Of a stretch of DNA of 64,000 bases, positions 1-9,000 are shown piece after piece. Numbering within the stretch: position 1 is the first letter of the stretch; each line of letters starts with the position of its first letter. The DNA comes from Planktophila sp965267775 (GTDB lineage Bacteria > Actinomycetota > Actinomycetes > Nanopelagicales > Nanopelagicaceae): positions 620,001-684,000 of the forward strand of contig OZ254140.1 of NCBI GenBank assembly GCA_965267775.1. The letters are read 5' to 3'. The notes beneath the pieces are model-generated. The model ran no database searches and had not been told where the DNA came from. It saw only the letters and a list, made by a program, of their open reading frames with translations. The translations under genes and the position numbers were made by a program.

Positions 1-705
1 GCACTTGATCTCTACCGTGCACTGCGCTTGAGCAATCCAAGTCCATATATGTATCTCTTCCGTTTCGATGGTTTCGAAGTCGTTGGTTCAAGTCCCGAAG
101 CGCTTGTGAAGGTAACGGGCCGTGAAGTCATGGTTCATCCCATCGCAGGCACACGGAAAAGATCTGCTTCACTAGAGGAAGATGTTCGTCTCGGTGAAGA
201 GCTATTGGCAGATCCAAAGGAGCGAGCAGAACATTTGATGCTGGTAGATCTTGGGCGTAACGATGTAGGTCGAGTCTGCACTCCCGGATCAGTTGAAGTA
301 ATCGACTTTATGCATATTGAGCGTTACTCGCATGTGATGCATATTGTCTCTACCGTTATCGGCGAGCTGGCAGAGAGTGCGGCACCGATTGATGCACTCT
401 TCTCAGTCTTTCCTGCTGGCACTCTCTCAGGAGCTCCTAAGCCTCGTGCAATGGAGATCATTGAACGTCTTGAACCAACACGCCGCGGTCTCTATGGCGG
501 AGCGATTGGATACTTTGACTTCACCGGCAATATCGACACATGTATTGCAATTCGCACGGCGCTAATTAAAGATGGCGTTGCATATGTACAAGCAGGTGCA
601 GGAGTTGTGGCAGATTCAGATCCAGAGTCTGAGAATCAAGAGACTATCAATAAGGCAGCTGCAGTGTTAACTGCAATTCATACAGCGAATGCGATGCGTG
701 GCTAA
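1..705 (+). CDS. trpE: Anthranilate synthase component I, C-terminal part (5' end outside window)
   Basis: The reading frame is open from base 1 (it begins ALDLYRALR...) and stops at 703-705, so the gene starts upstream of the window. The visible 234 residues are the chorismate-binding half of TrpE: PIAGT near nt 139, the DLGRNDVGRV stretch near nt 250, FPAGTLSGAPK near nt 410, and the GAGVVADSDPE segment near nt 600. The enzyme makes anthranilate from chorismate with ammonia from a glutamine amidotransferase subunit, the first committed step to tryptophan, in the cytosol. PabB and isochorismate synthases share this domain, but the order with trpC, trpB and trpA behind it makes TrpE the clear choice. 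The N-terminal tryptophan feedback site is not visible here. Confidence 0.95.
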   Translation, partial: ALDLYRALRLSNPSPYMYLFRFDGFEVVGSSPEALVKVTGREVMVHPIAGTRKRSASLEEDVRLGEELLADPKERAEHLMLVDLGRNDVGRVCTPGSVEVIDFMHIERYSHVMHIVSTVIGELAESAAPIDALFSVFPAGTLSGAPKPRAMEIIERLEPTRRGLYGGAIGYFDFTGNIDTCIAIRTALIKDGVAYVQAGAGVVADSDPESENQETINKAAAVLTAIHTANAMRG

Positions 706-707
706 TT

Positions 708-881
708 ATGTGGAAGCTCAATATCTCTCTCTTACTTGTAGCAATTGCTGCAATCTCACTCTCGCGTAAATTTAGACTCTCCGGAAAGTATGAGCGAACT
801 GATAAAGGCGCACGTGAAATATCAGATTGGAAAGCGCTCGACCGTGGAATAGATCCGACTGATAAGCGAGATAAGAAATGA
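708..881 (+). CDS. 57-residue single-pass membrane protein in the trp operon; possible remnant of the trp-region membrane protein
   Basis: ATG at 708 lies 2 nt after the trpE stop and the TGA (879-881) overlaps the trpC start in an ATGA junction, so spacing argues that it is translated. Residues 4-19 form one hydrophobic helix, followed by a basic, charged tail ending in WKALDRGIDPTDKRDKK. Many actinobacteria carry a roughly 200-residue multi-pass protein between trpE and trpC (the TIGR02234 / Trp_oprn_chp family). From memory, that family ends with a last helix and a tail of the type W-x-A-L-x-x-G-x-D-P-T, which this tail resembles. My inference is that this is a shrunken form retaining only the last helix and tail. 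Function unknown. No signal peptidase site is evident. Confidence 0.7.
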   Translation: MWKLNISLLLVAIAAISLSRKFRLSGKYERTDKGAREISDWKALDRGIDPTDKRDKK

Positions 882-1654
882 GCGTTCTCGATTCCATTAT
901 TGAGGGAGTACGTGAAGATTTAGCTGCTCGCCGGTTGCCGCTCTCGCAAATCCAAGAGCAACTCTCAATAGCTCCAGCTGTCATCGATGCACATCCGAGA
1001 TTAATTGCTCACGGGATGAATATCATCGCTGAAGTAAAGCGATCTTCTCCCAGTAAGGGCTCCCTGGCGGCAATTGGCGATCCAAGAGCGCTTGCTGCCC
1101 AATATCAAGAGGCGGGTGCAGCTGTCGTCAGTGTTCTCACAGAACGTCGACGTTTTGGTGGATCACTCGAAGATCTTGTGGCGGTTCGTTCTGAAATTCA
1201 GATACCGATTTTGCGTAAAGATTTTATGGTCGATGAGTACCAGTTCTTAGAAGCTCGCGCAGCCGGTGCCGATGTAGTTCTTCTGATTGTTGCAGCGCTA
1301 TCTAAGAATCAGTTGAAGGATTATTACGACCTAGCTACCGAGCTAGGCATGGCCGTCCTCGTTGAGACTCATACTCGCCAGGAGATCGAAGATGCAATGG
1401 CGATCGAACCACGGATCATTGGAGTCAATGCCCGTAATCTCAAGACCCTTGAGATTGATCTCGCTGCATTTACAGAACTAATTCCTGAGATTCCATCCTC
1501 AGTCATTCGTATTGCAGAGTCTGGTATCTCTGCCAGAGCTGAAGTGGAGATGGCAGAAGGCGCTGGTGCCAATGCAATCTTGGTAGGCGAAACACTTGTG
1601 AAATCCGGTGATCCACGTGCGGCAATCAATCAACTTCTAGGTCGCACGAAATAG
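878..1654 (+). CDS. trpC: Indole-3-glycerol phosphate synthase
   Basis: 258 residues, the usual length for a stand-alone TrpC. It closes the indole ring, converting carboxyphenylaminodeoxyribulose phosphate to indole-3-glycerol phosphate in the cytosol. Visible active-site stretches are EVKRSSPSKG with K54, LRKDF with K114, the GVNARNL segment near residue 180 and AESGI near 213, in the order expected for this TIM barrel. The start at 878 overlaps the stop of the small upstream gene by 4 nt. It is not fused to TrpF. trpB follows after 23 nt with its own possible promoter. Confidence 0.97.
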   Translation: MSVLDSIIEGVREDLAARRLPLSQIQEQLSIAPAVIDAHPRLIAHGMNIIAEVKRSSPSKGSLAAIGDPRALAAQYQEAGAAVVSVLTERRRFGGSLEDLVAVRSEIQIPILRKDFMVDEYQFLEARAAGADVVLLIVAALSKNQLKDYYDLATELGMAVLVETHTRQEIEDAMAIEPRIIGVNARNLKTLEIDLAAFTELIPEIPSSVIRIAESGISARAEVEMAEGAGANAILVGETLVKSGDPRAAINQLLGRTK

Positions 1655-1665
1655 CACGGTAAAGG

Positions 1666-1671
1666 TAGCCT
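1666..1671 (+). promoter_or_regulatory. Possible -10 box for a leaderless trpB transcript
   Basis: TAGCCT ends 6 nt before the trpB ATG, and no Shine-Dalgarno precedes that ATG (the six bases before it are TCCTCC). TANNNT is the usual actinobacterial -10 pattern, and this spacing would put +1 at the A of the ATG. No convincing -35 was found. It would give trpBA a promoter separate from trpE-trpC. Confidence 0.45.
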
Positions 1672-1677
1672 TCCTCC

Positions 1678-2889
1678 ATGACGCTGATTGAGAGCTCCGA
1701 AATTCTCGGACATTTTGGTCCTTATGGTGGCCGCTTCGTTCCTGAAGCGCTTATCGCAGCTCTCGAAGAGCTCGATGCAGCACATCAATCTGCAATCAAT
1801 GATCCTGTATTTCAAAGCGAGTTAGCAGAACTTCACCGGACATACACGGGTCGTCCATCGATTCTTACTGAGGCTAAGCGCTTTGCAGAACATGCCGGTG
1901 GTGCGCGGATCCTTCTCAAGCGCGAAGATCTCAATCACACAGGTAGCCATAAGATCAATAACGTTCTTGGTCAAGCGCTTCTGACGAAGAAGATGGGCAA
2001 GAAGCGCATCATTGCAGAGACTGGTGCGGGCCAACATGGAGTTGCATCAGCTACTGCTGCAGCGCTGATGGGTCTTGATTGTGTCGTCTACATGGGCGAG
2101 GAAGATACAAAGCGACAGGCGCTTAACGTTGCACGTATGAAGTTGCTTGGCGCCGAAGTCATTCCAGTGACTTCCGGTTCGCGCACTCTCAAAGATGCAA
2201 TCAATGAAGCGATGCGCGATTGGGTCACCAACGTGGAAGATACGCATTATCTTCTTGGCACTGTTGCAGGACCTCACCCATTCCCAACGATGGTCCGCGA
2301 CTTCCATAAGATCATTGGCGAAGAGGCTCGCGAACAAGTTCTCGCCCTCGTCGGTCGCCTTCCCGATGCAGTTCTTGCATGTGTCGGCGGCGGTTCGAAT
2401 GCAATTGGAATCTTCCATCGATTCATCTCGGATGAAGGCGTTCGCCTCATTGGACTTGAAGCTGGTGGAGATGGAGTAGAGACAGGTCGCCATGCAGCGA
2501 CAATTACCGGTGGATCACCAGGAGTTCTCCATGGAACTCGCTCATATGTTCTGCAAGATGAAAATGGACAGACAGTCGAATCACATTCAATCTCAGCAGG
2601 ACTTGATTACCCAGGTGTTGGTCCAGAGCATGCATATCTTCATGACATCGGCCGCGCCGAATATCGTGCAATTACAGATAAAGAGGCGATGGAAGCATTC
2701 TCGCTCCTCAGCAAGACAGAGGGCATCATTCCCGCAATCGAAACCGCACATGCTCTTGCTGGTGCGATGAAGGTCGGCAAGGAACTTGGTCCCGATGCAA
2801 TTCTGCTGATTAACCTCTCTGGCCGTGGCGATAAAGATGTGCAGACTGCTGCACAGTACTTTGGCATCCCACTCGGTGATGAAAAATGA
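1678..2889 (+). CDS. trpB: Tryptophan synthase beta chain
   Basis: 403 residues. It joins indole, channelled from TrpA, with serine to form tryptophan, using pyridoxal phosphate. HTGSHKINN holds the PLP lysine K92 and GGGSN at 237-241 is the phosphate-binding loop; the N-terminal FGPYGGRFVPE signature is at 13-23. Length and motifs fit the standard TrpB1 that pairs with TrpA, not the stand-alone TrpB2. The stop overlaps the trpA start (ATGA at 2886-2889), typical of translational coupling between the two subunits. The start lacks a Shine-Dalgarno and is preceded by a TAGCCT box. Confidence 0.98.
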   Translation: MTLIESSEILGHFGPYGGRFVPEALIAALEELDAAHQSAINDPVFQSELAELHRTYTGRPSILTEAKRFAEHAGGARILLKREDLNHTGSHKINNVLGQALLTKKMGKKRIIAETGAGQHGVASATAAALMGLDCVVYMGEEDTKRQALNVARMKLLGAEVIPVTSGSRTLKDAINEAMRDWVTNVEDTHYLLGTVAGPHPFPTMVRDFHKIIGEEAREQVLALVGRLPDAVLACVGGGSNAIGIFHRFISDEGVRLIGLEAGGDGVETGRHAATITGGSPGVLHGTRSYVLQDENGQTVESHSISAGLDYPGVGPEHAYLHDIGRAEYRAITDKEAMEAFSLLSKTEGIIPAIETAHALAGAMKVGKELGPDAILLINLSGRGDKDVQTAAQYFGIPLGDEK

Positions 2890-3686
2890 GCACCCCACTC
2901 GAGCAACTATTTGAGAAGACCCGTAGCGAAAAGCGCGCAGCTCTGATCGCCTATATCCCCGCAGGCTTTCCAACAATTGAAGGTTGTCATCGCATCATTG
3001 AGGCCTTCGTTGAAGGGGGAGTAGATGCGATTGAGATCGGTTTTCCTTATAGCGATCCCGTAATGGATGGCCCAACGATTCAAGAAGCTGCCGTTACTGC
3101 TCTCAATAATGGAACTTCGGCAACCGATGTCTTAGATGCTCTTGAAGTTGCAGTAAAGACGGGCACGCCTTCAGTAGTGATGACCTATTGGAATCCCATT
3201 GAGAAATTTGGCGTGGAGAACTTTGCACAAGCAATTTCCGATCGAGGTGGCTCAGGTGTTATTCACCCAGATATCACAATTGAAGAGTCAGCCCCATGGC
3301 TTCGCGCAACTGAAAATTCTGAAATCAATCCCATCTACGTCGTAGCTCTCAGCACCTCGGATGAGCGCTTAGCTAAAGTGACAGCTGCCTGTAGTGGATT
3401 CGTTTACGCCGCAAGCATCATGGGCGTGACAGGTGCCCGCGCCTCTGTCTCATCTGACGCAGAAGGATTGGTCGCTCGAATTCGTAAGACCACAGATCTG
3501 CCGGTCGCAGTGGGACTAGGAGTTTCGACTCGCGAACAAGCGCGTGGCGTTGCGGCCTACGCCGATGGAGTCATCGTTGGATCAGCCTTTGTGAAGGCAA
3601 TTCTCGATGCGCCGAGCTTTGAAGAGGGGCTAAAGGCAATCACATCCTTGGCGCGCGAGCTATCTCTCGGTGTTCGAGGACAGTAA
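2886..3686 (+). CDS. trpA: Tryptophan synthase alpha chain
   Basis: 266 residues. It cleaves indole-3-glycerol phosphate to indole and glyceraldehyde 3-phosphate and passes indole to TrpB. The EIGFPYSDPVMDGP segment carries the catalytic pair E50 and D61, and a phosphate-binding VGLGVS stretch lies near residue 205. The start overlaps trpB by 4 nt. It is the last trp gene; no trpD, trpF or trpG is seen nearby. The 42-nt gap to the next gene has no clear terminator. Confidence 0.97.
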   Translation: MSTPLEQLFEKTRSEKRAALIAYIPAGFPTIEGCHRIIEAFVEGGVDAIEIGFPYSDPVMDGPTIQEAAVTALNNGTSATDVLDALEVAVKTGTPSVVMTYWNPIEKFGVENFAQAISDRGGSGVIHPDITIEESAPWLRATENSEINPIYVVALSTSDERLAKVTAACSGFVYAASIMGVTGARASVSSDAEGLVARIRKTTDLPVAVGLGVSTREQARGVAAYADGVIVGSAFVKAILDAPSFEEGLKAITSLARELSLGVRGQ

Positions 3687-3728
3687 CCCATATATTTACC
3701 CCGTAATCCGATTGAAAGTGAGCAGGAA

Positions 3729-4403
3729 ATGTCTGAGAAGAAGCCAGGTAAAGATAACTTCACTCGTTATCTCGTCATTGGGGTAGTTGTAGCTGTTTTG
3801 GCGATCATGGTCGTGCCAACAGTTATCTCTAAGACAAAGTCTGTCTCACAAGAAATACCTTCTACGGTTACCGCTGAGAACGGTTATGCAATCGCATTTA
3901 ATACTGAACTCACCGGAGTTCCTGTTGTAGATATTTATGAAGATTTTCAGTGCCCAATCTGTCAGCAATTTGAGGGCCTCAACGGCAAGTACATTAACTC
4001 ATTGATTACAGATAAGAAAGCAACGGTAAAGTTCCACACACTCTCATTTATTGGACCTGAATCCGTTCGCGCAGCAAATGCTGGCGCATGTGCCAATGAT
4101 GAAGGTAAATTTGTTGATATGCACTTTGCACTCTATGCAAACCAGCCAGCTTCTGAGAATTCAGGAGAGTGGAATAACGATCACCTGATTGAGATTGCAA
4201 AGGCATCTGGTATTTCAAGTTCTTCATTTACAGATTGTGTAAAGGGCGCGAAGTATCAAGGCTGGGTTGGCAAGGTTGCAGAGGCAGGTTCAAAGGCCGG
4301 CGTTAACTCAACTCCTACTGTATTTGTCAACGGCAAAGAGATTGATCGCAAGACTGAGTACTTCAGCGCTGATAAATTCAAGGCAGCTGTAGAGCGCGGT
4401 TAA
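3729..4403 (+). CDS. Membrane-anchored DsbA/thioredoxin-like oxidoreductase
   Basis: 224 residues with a short basic N-terminus, one membrane helix at about 13-33 and an extracytoplasmic thioredoxin-fold domain. The redox motif is CPIC at 75-78 in the YEDFQCPIC context, and the cis-proline loop STPTVF is at about 194-199. This is the DsbA-like (thioredoxin_4) family that acts on thiols of exported proteins in actinobacteria. AGGAA at 3723-3727 sits just before the ATG at 3729. lgt starts 1 nt after its stop, so the two are probably co-transcribed. Whether it is an oxidase, isomerase or reductant for a particular partner cannot be told from sequence. A helix that is not cleaved is more likely than a signal peptide because no AxA site follows. 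Confidence 0.85.
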   Translation: MSEKKPGKDNFTRYLVIGVVVAVLAIMVVPTVISKTKSVSQEIPSTVTAENGYAIAFNTELTGVPVVDIYEDFQCPICQQFEGLNGKYINSLITDKKATVKFHTLSFIGPESVRAANAGACANDEGKFVDMHFALYANQPASENSGEWNNDHLIEIAKASGISSSSFTDCVKGAKYQGWVGKVAEAGSKAGVNSTPTVFVNGKEIDRKTEYFSADKFKAAVERG

Positions 4404-4404
4404 T

Positions 4405-5211
4405 ATGTTTCAAACAATTCCAACGCCGAGTATCTCGGTCGTTGAAATTGGCCCCTTCACCATTCACGCATATGCGCTCTGCATCATCGCTGGTGTGGCA
4501 GTTGCAATCTGGTTGAGCAACAAGCGCTTCGTCGCAGCTTTTCCTGATACACGTGGTGTCGTGGGAGATGTAGCGATCATCGCAGTTCCCGCAGGCGTAC
4601 TCGGTGGTCGTCTCTATCACGTTCTTACAACGCCAGAGAGATTCTTCGGTAAGAATGGACATCCAGCAGATATTATAAAAATCTGGCAGGGTGGACTTGG
4701 AATCTGGGGAGCAATTGCACTCGGCGCAGCTGGCGCATTTGCGGGCTACCTCTATCTCGCACGCACTCGACCACTTCCGCAATTTCGATACTTTGCAGAT
4801 GCGGTCGCTCCGGGAATTATCTTTGCTCAAGCAATTGGCCGATGGGGCAATTGGTTTAACGCCGAACTATTTGGCCGCCCCACTGATCTTCCGTGGTCGC
4901 TAGAGATTCCGCGTTGGGCAAGACCATCTGGTTATGCGGAATTCGCAACTTTCCACCCCACCTTCCTTTATGAATCACTCTGGTGTGCTCTCGTAGGTTT
5001 CCTCCTCCTTCGCTTGGGTTCGCGATTAAAAGGCGGCCAGGTTTTCGCCCTCTATGTGGCGGCATACTGTCTTGGACGTCTAGGTTTTGAATTACTGCGC
5101 ATCGATAGCGCTCATCACATTGCAGGAATCCGAATCAATGTCCTCGTCGCAGTAGCGGTAGGTCTCATCTCTCTCGCGTTATTCCGACGTTTTTCTCGCA
5201 ACCCACGGTAG
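4405..5211 (+). CDS. lgt: Prolipoprotein diacylglyceryl transferase
   Basis: 268 residues with several membrane helices. Lgt transfers diacylglycerol from phosphatidylglycerol to the lipobox cysteine of prolipoproteins at the membrane. The family signature GRWGNWFNAELFGRP lies at 145-159, the N-terminal HAYALC segment at 21-26, and a conserved HPTFLYES stretch further on. The start is 1 nt past the stop of the DsbA-like gene. Location after trpA is the ordinary place for lgt in actinobacteria. The C-terminus ends soon after the last helix, without the long charged tail seen in mycobacterial Lgt. Confidence 0.95.
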   Translation: MFQTIPTPSISVVEIGPFTIHAYALCIIAGVAVAIWLSNKRFVAAFPDTRGVVGDVAIIAVPAGVLGGRLYHVLTTPERFFGKNGHPADIIKIWQGGLGIWGAIALGAAGAFAGYLYLARTRPLPQFRYFADAVAPGIIFAQAIGRWGNWFNAELFGRPTDLPWSLEIPRWARPSGYAEFATFHPTFLYESLWCALVGFLLLRLGSRLKGGQVFALYVAAYCLGRLGFELLRIDSAHHIAGIRINVLVAVAVGLISLALFRRFSRNPR

Positions 5212-5214
5212 GGT
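5209..5214 (+). promoter_or_regulatory. Possible -10 box for a leaderless VIT-family transcript
   Basis: TAGGGT overlaps the lgt stop codon and ends 6 nt before the ATG at 5221. There is no Shine-Dalgarno. Same arrangement as at trpB, pyk, coaE, ctaA and argC. Confidence 0.45.
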
Positions 5215-5220
5215 AGAAAT

Positions 5221-5943
5221 ATGGGTCTTGAAGATGTCTACTTACGCAATCAGCAACATAAGGCGCATCGCGCAGGTTGGCTCCGCGCAGCAGTTCTTGG
5301 AGTAAATGATGGCCTCGTCTCGACTGCATCCCTCATGGTGGGAGTCGCTGCAGCAAGTGCTTCACTCGATAATGCAAAATCAATTATTGTCTCTACCGGT
5401 ATCGCCGGCATTGCAGCAGGTGCGCTCTCAATGGCAGTTGGTGAATACATCTCTGTCTCTTCGCAGACAGATATCGAAGAGTCAGATCGACTCTTAGAGA
5501 TTGAACATCTCGCCCTTGATCCAGAAGGTGAACTCGAAGAGCTCGTTGAGATTTATAAAGGTCGCGGATTAGATGAACGCTTAGCTCGCCAGGTGGCAAT
5601 CCAACTGACCGAGAAGGATGCCCTCAATACTCATCTTCGTGATGAACTTGGCCATCACCCACATAGCAAGGCGAAGCCAGCTCAAGCTTCAATCGCCTCT
5701 GCACTCTCATTTGCACTCGGTGGATTAATTCCATTTCTCGCCGTCTTTGCCCCTTCTGTTGGAACAATCTCATTCTCTATCGTCACCTTCACGATTGTCG
5801 GCTTGATTGTGGCTGGGGCGGTCGGAGCAAAGACCGCTGGCTCCAAGCTCCTCATTCCGACCATACGTGTTCTCATCGGAGGCTGTCTTGGTATGGCAAT
5901 CACCGCTGGAATCGGTCAGCTCTTCCACGCTTCAGTCGCATAA
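5221..5943 (+). CDS. VIT1/CCC1-family Fe2+/Mn2+ transporter
   Basis: 240 residues. The N-terminal HRAGWLRAAVLGVNDGLVSTASLMVGV segment (split here only for reading) is the family's first-helix signature, with its conserved Asn-Asp pair. Helices 1-2 are followed by a charged cytoplasmic stretch at about 85-145 rich in Glu and His, the metal-binding region of this family, then three further hydrophobic helices. Members move ferrous iron or manganese across membranes, usually for storage or efflux; substrate and direction are not decided here. The gene follows lgt by 9 nt but has its own TAGGGT box and no Shine-Dalgarno. Confidence 0.88.
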   Translation: MGLEDVYLRNQQHKAHRAGWLRAAVLGVNDGLVSTASLMVGVAAASASLDNAKSIIVSTGIAGIAAGALSMAVGEYISVSSQTDIEESDRLLEIEHLALDPEGELEELVEIYKGRGLDERLARQVAIQLTEKDALNTHLRDELGHHPHSKAKPAQASIASALSFALGGLIPFLAVFAPSVGTISFSIVTFTIVGLIVAGAVGAKTAGSKLLIPTIRVLIGGCLGMAITAGIGQLFHASVA

Positions 5944-6070
5944 AGTTGCTCTAGAAGCAGGGCATTTGGGTAGTCATTGCGCCCTTGTGGTTGCTACCCT
6001 TTGCCTCACTTAAGACGGGCCATCGTTGTCCCCGCCTCGATTTATTAGAGCGTGAAGAAGGACGACGAGT

Positions 6071-9000
6071 ATGGCGCTTCAATCCAATTACCCAACCCCA
6101 CAGGGTCTCTACGATCCTGCCCTCGAGCACGATGCTTGTGGCGTTGCGATGGTTGCAACTCTCAACAAAGTTGCAACTCATGAAATCGTTGCGAAGGCGC
6201 TCACCGCTCTACGCAATCTTGAGCACCGTGGTGCATCAGGTGCTGAACCTGATTCAGGTGATGGTGCAGGAATTCTTATTCGCGTGCCAGATGCTTTCTA
6301 CCGTGCAGAAGTAAAGTTCACACTTCCTGCAGAAGGTTCATATGCAACTGGTATCGCTTTTATCGCTCAAGGAAAAGATCTCAAAGGCGAGATTGAAAAG
6401 TTAGCTACTGAAGAAGGTCTCAACGTTCTTGGATGGCGCGAACTTCCCATTAACTCAGCTTCACTCGGTAAGACAGCGCTCTCTGTCATGCCAGATTTCC
6501 AGCAAGTATTTATCGCCGGCAATAATGGCGAGAGCGGTATCGCACTCGACCGTAAAGTCTTCTGTCTACGTAAGCGCGCCGAGCATGCACTAGATCTCTA
6601 CTTCCCATCACTTTCATCTCAGACAATTGTCTATAAGGGCATGCTTACAACAGGTCAGCTGGAAGAGTTCTTCCCTGATCTCAGCGATGAGCGAGTTGTT
6701 TCACCGCTTGCACTCGTTCACTCACGTTTTTCTACAAATACATTCCCATCGTGGCCACTTGCTCACCCATATCGATATATCGCACATAACGGCGAAATCA
6801 ATACAGTCAAGGGAAACCGTAACTGGATGCGCGCCCGTGAATCTCTACTTAAGAGCGAGTACTTTGGTGAAGACCTCGATCGCATCTTCCCAATCGTTGA
6901 AATGTCTGGCTCAGACTCTGCATCATTCGATGAAGTGCTTGAACTTCTCTACCTCGGTGGTCGTTCACTTCCACATTCAATCTTGATGATGATTCCAGAG
7001 GCGTGGGAGAACCATGCGACGATGTCGCAGAAGCGCCGCGATTTCTACGCATTCCACGCATCGATGATGGAGCCATGGGATGGCCCAGCGTGTGTGACCT
7101 TTACAAATGGCCATCAGGTTGGCGCAGTTCTCGATCGCAATGGCCTACGTCCATCACGTTACTGGGTAACAGATGATGGTCTCGTTGTGCTTGCATCCGA
7201 GGTTGGTGTACTTGATTTCCCTGCAGAGAAGATTGTCCGTAAGGGTCGCCTGCAGCCAGGAAAGATGTTCCTTGTAGATATCGAATCAGGTCGCATTATT
7301 GAAGATGATGAGATCAAGGATTCATTGGCAGATGCCGCACCATATGGACAGTGGCTTGCAGATGGAATGGTGAAGCTCTCTGAACTTCCTGCTCGCGAGC
7401 ACATCATCTATCCACATAAATCTGTTGTCCGTCGCCAGAAAGCATTTGGATATACAGAAGAAGAACTGAAGATCATTGTCGCCCCAATGGCTAAGTCCGG
7501 GGGAGAAGCGCTCGGTTCGATGGGAACAGATTCGCCAATCGCAGCGCTCTCGAATAAGCCGCGTCTTCTCTTCGATTACTTCACACAGCTCTTTGCTCAG
7601 GTGACAAACCCACCACTGGATGCAATCCGTGAAGAGCTCGTAACGAGCCTCGGTGGTTCTATCGGGCCAGAGCACAACTTGCTCGACCCAGGACCAGATT
7701 CATGTAAGCAGATCTCCCTTGCATTCCCTGTTATCGATAACGATGAGCTTGCAAAGATCATCAACATCAACGTTGATGACGAGTATCCAGAGCTGGCAGC
7801 ACACGTAGTGCGTGGACTCTTCCCGGTAACGGGAGACGGCAACACCCTTCGTAATCGCCTAGAAGAGATCAAGCTTGAAGTTTCACAGGCAATTAAAGAT
7901 GGCGCACATGTCATCGTTCTCTCAGATCGTGATGGCGATGCAGAGGATTGCCCAATTCCTTCACTCTTGTTGACTGCCGCAGTTCACCACCACTTGATCC
8001 GCGAGAAGACTCGTACTCAAGTGGGACTTATTGTTGAAGCCGGCGATGTTCGCGAAGTTCACCATGTTGCCCTTCTCGTTGGATATGGCGCAGCAGCGGT
8101 AAACCCATACCTTGTTATGGAATCTGCAGAAGATCTCGTTCGACAGGGCGTCATCACTGGAATCTCTCCAGAGAAGGCTGTTCGCAACACTATTAAGGCG
8201 CTCGGTAAGGGCGTACTTAAGGTGATGTCAAAGATGGGTATCTCAACAATCTCCTCTTACACGGGCGCACAGGTATTTGAAGCTATTGGTCTTGCTCAGA
8301 ATGTTGTCGATGAATTCTTTGTTGGCACAACTTCTCGCCTCGGTGGCGTCGATCTCGATGTGATCGCAGAAGAGACGATTAAGCGCCACTTCTTGGCCTA
8401 TCCAGTAGGCGGAGAAATCCCAGGTGCAAAGAAGCTTGCAGTGGGTGGCGAGTATCAGTGGCGTCGCGATGGTGAACCACACTTGTTCAACCCTGAGACA
8501 GTTTTTGCACTTCAGCACTCAACTCGTAATAAGCGTTATGACATCTTTAAGCGCTACACGACAGGGGTTAATGACCAGAGCAAGGCGTTGATGACTCTTC
8601 GCGGTCTCTTTGAATTTAAGGAACGTACGCCAGTCTCAATCGATGAGGTCGAGCCGATTTCAGAGATCGTGAAGCGCTTCTCAACTGGTGCGATGTCCTA
8701 CGGATCTGTATCTCAAGAAGTTCACGAGACACTTGCGATCGCGATGAACCGCCTTGGCGCAAAATCCAACACAGGTGAGGGTGGAGAAGATCCAATTCGC
8801 TTTATCCCACTTGAAAATGGAGATTCAAAGCGCTCTGCAATTAAGCAGGTTGCATCTGGCCGCTTCGGTGTGACTAGTAATTATCTAGTTAATGCCGATG
8901 ATATTCAGATCAAGATTGCACAAGGTGCAAAGCCTGGTGAAGGTGGTCAGCTTCCTGGTAACAAGGTTTATCCATGGGTTGCCAAGGCGCGTTACTCAAC

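Noticed and set aside
2047..2493. Long minus-strand frame of 148 codons inside trpB
   Set aside because: Mirror image of strongly biased trpB codons; rich in Cys and Met with no recognisable domain.
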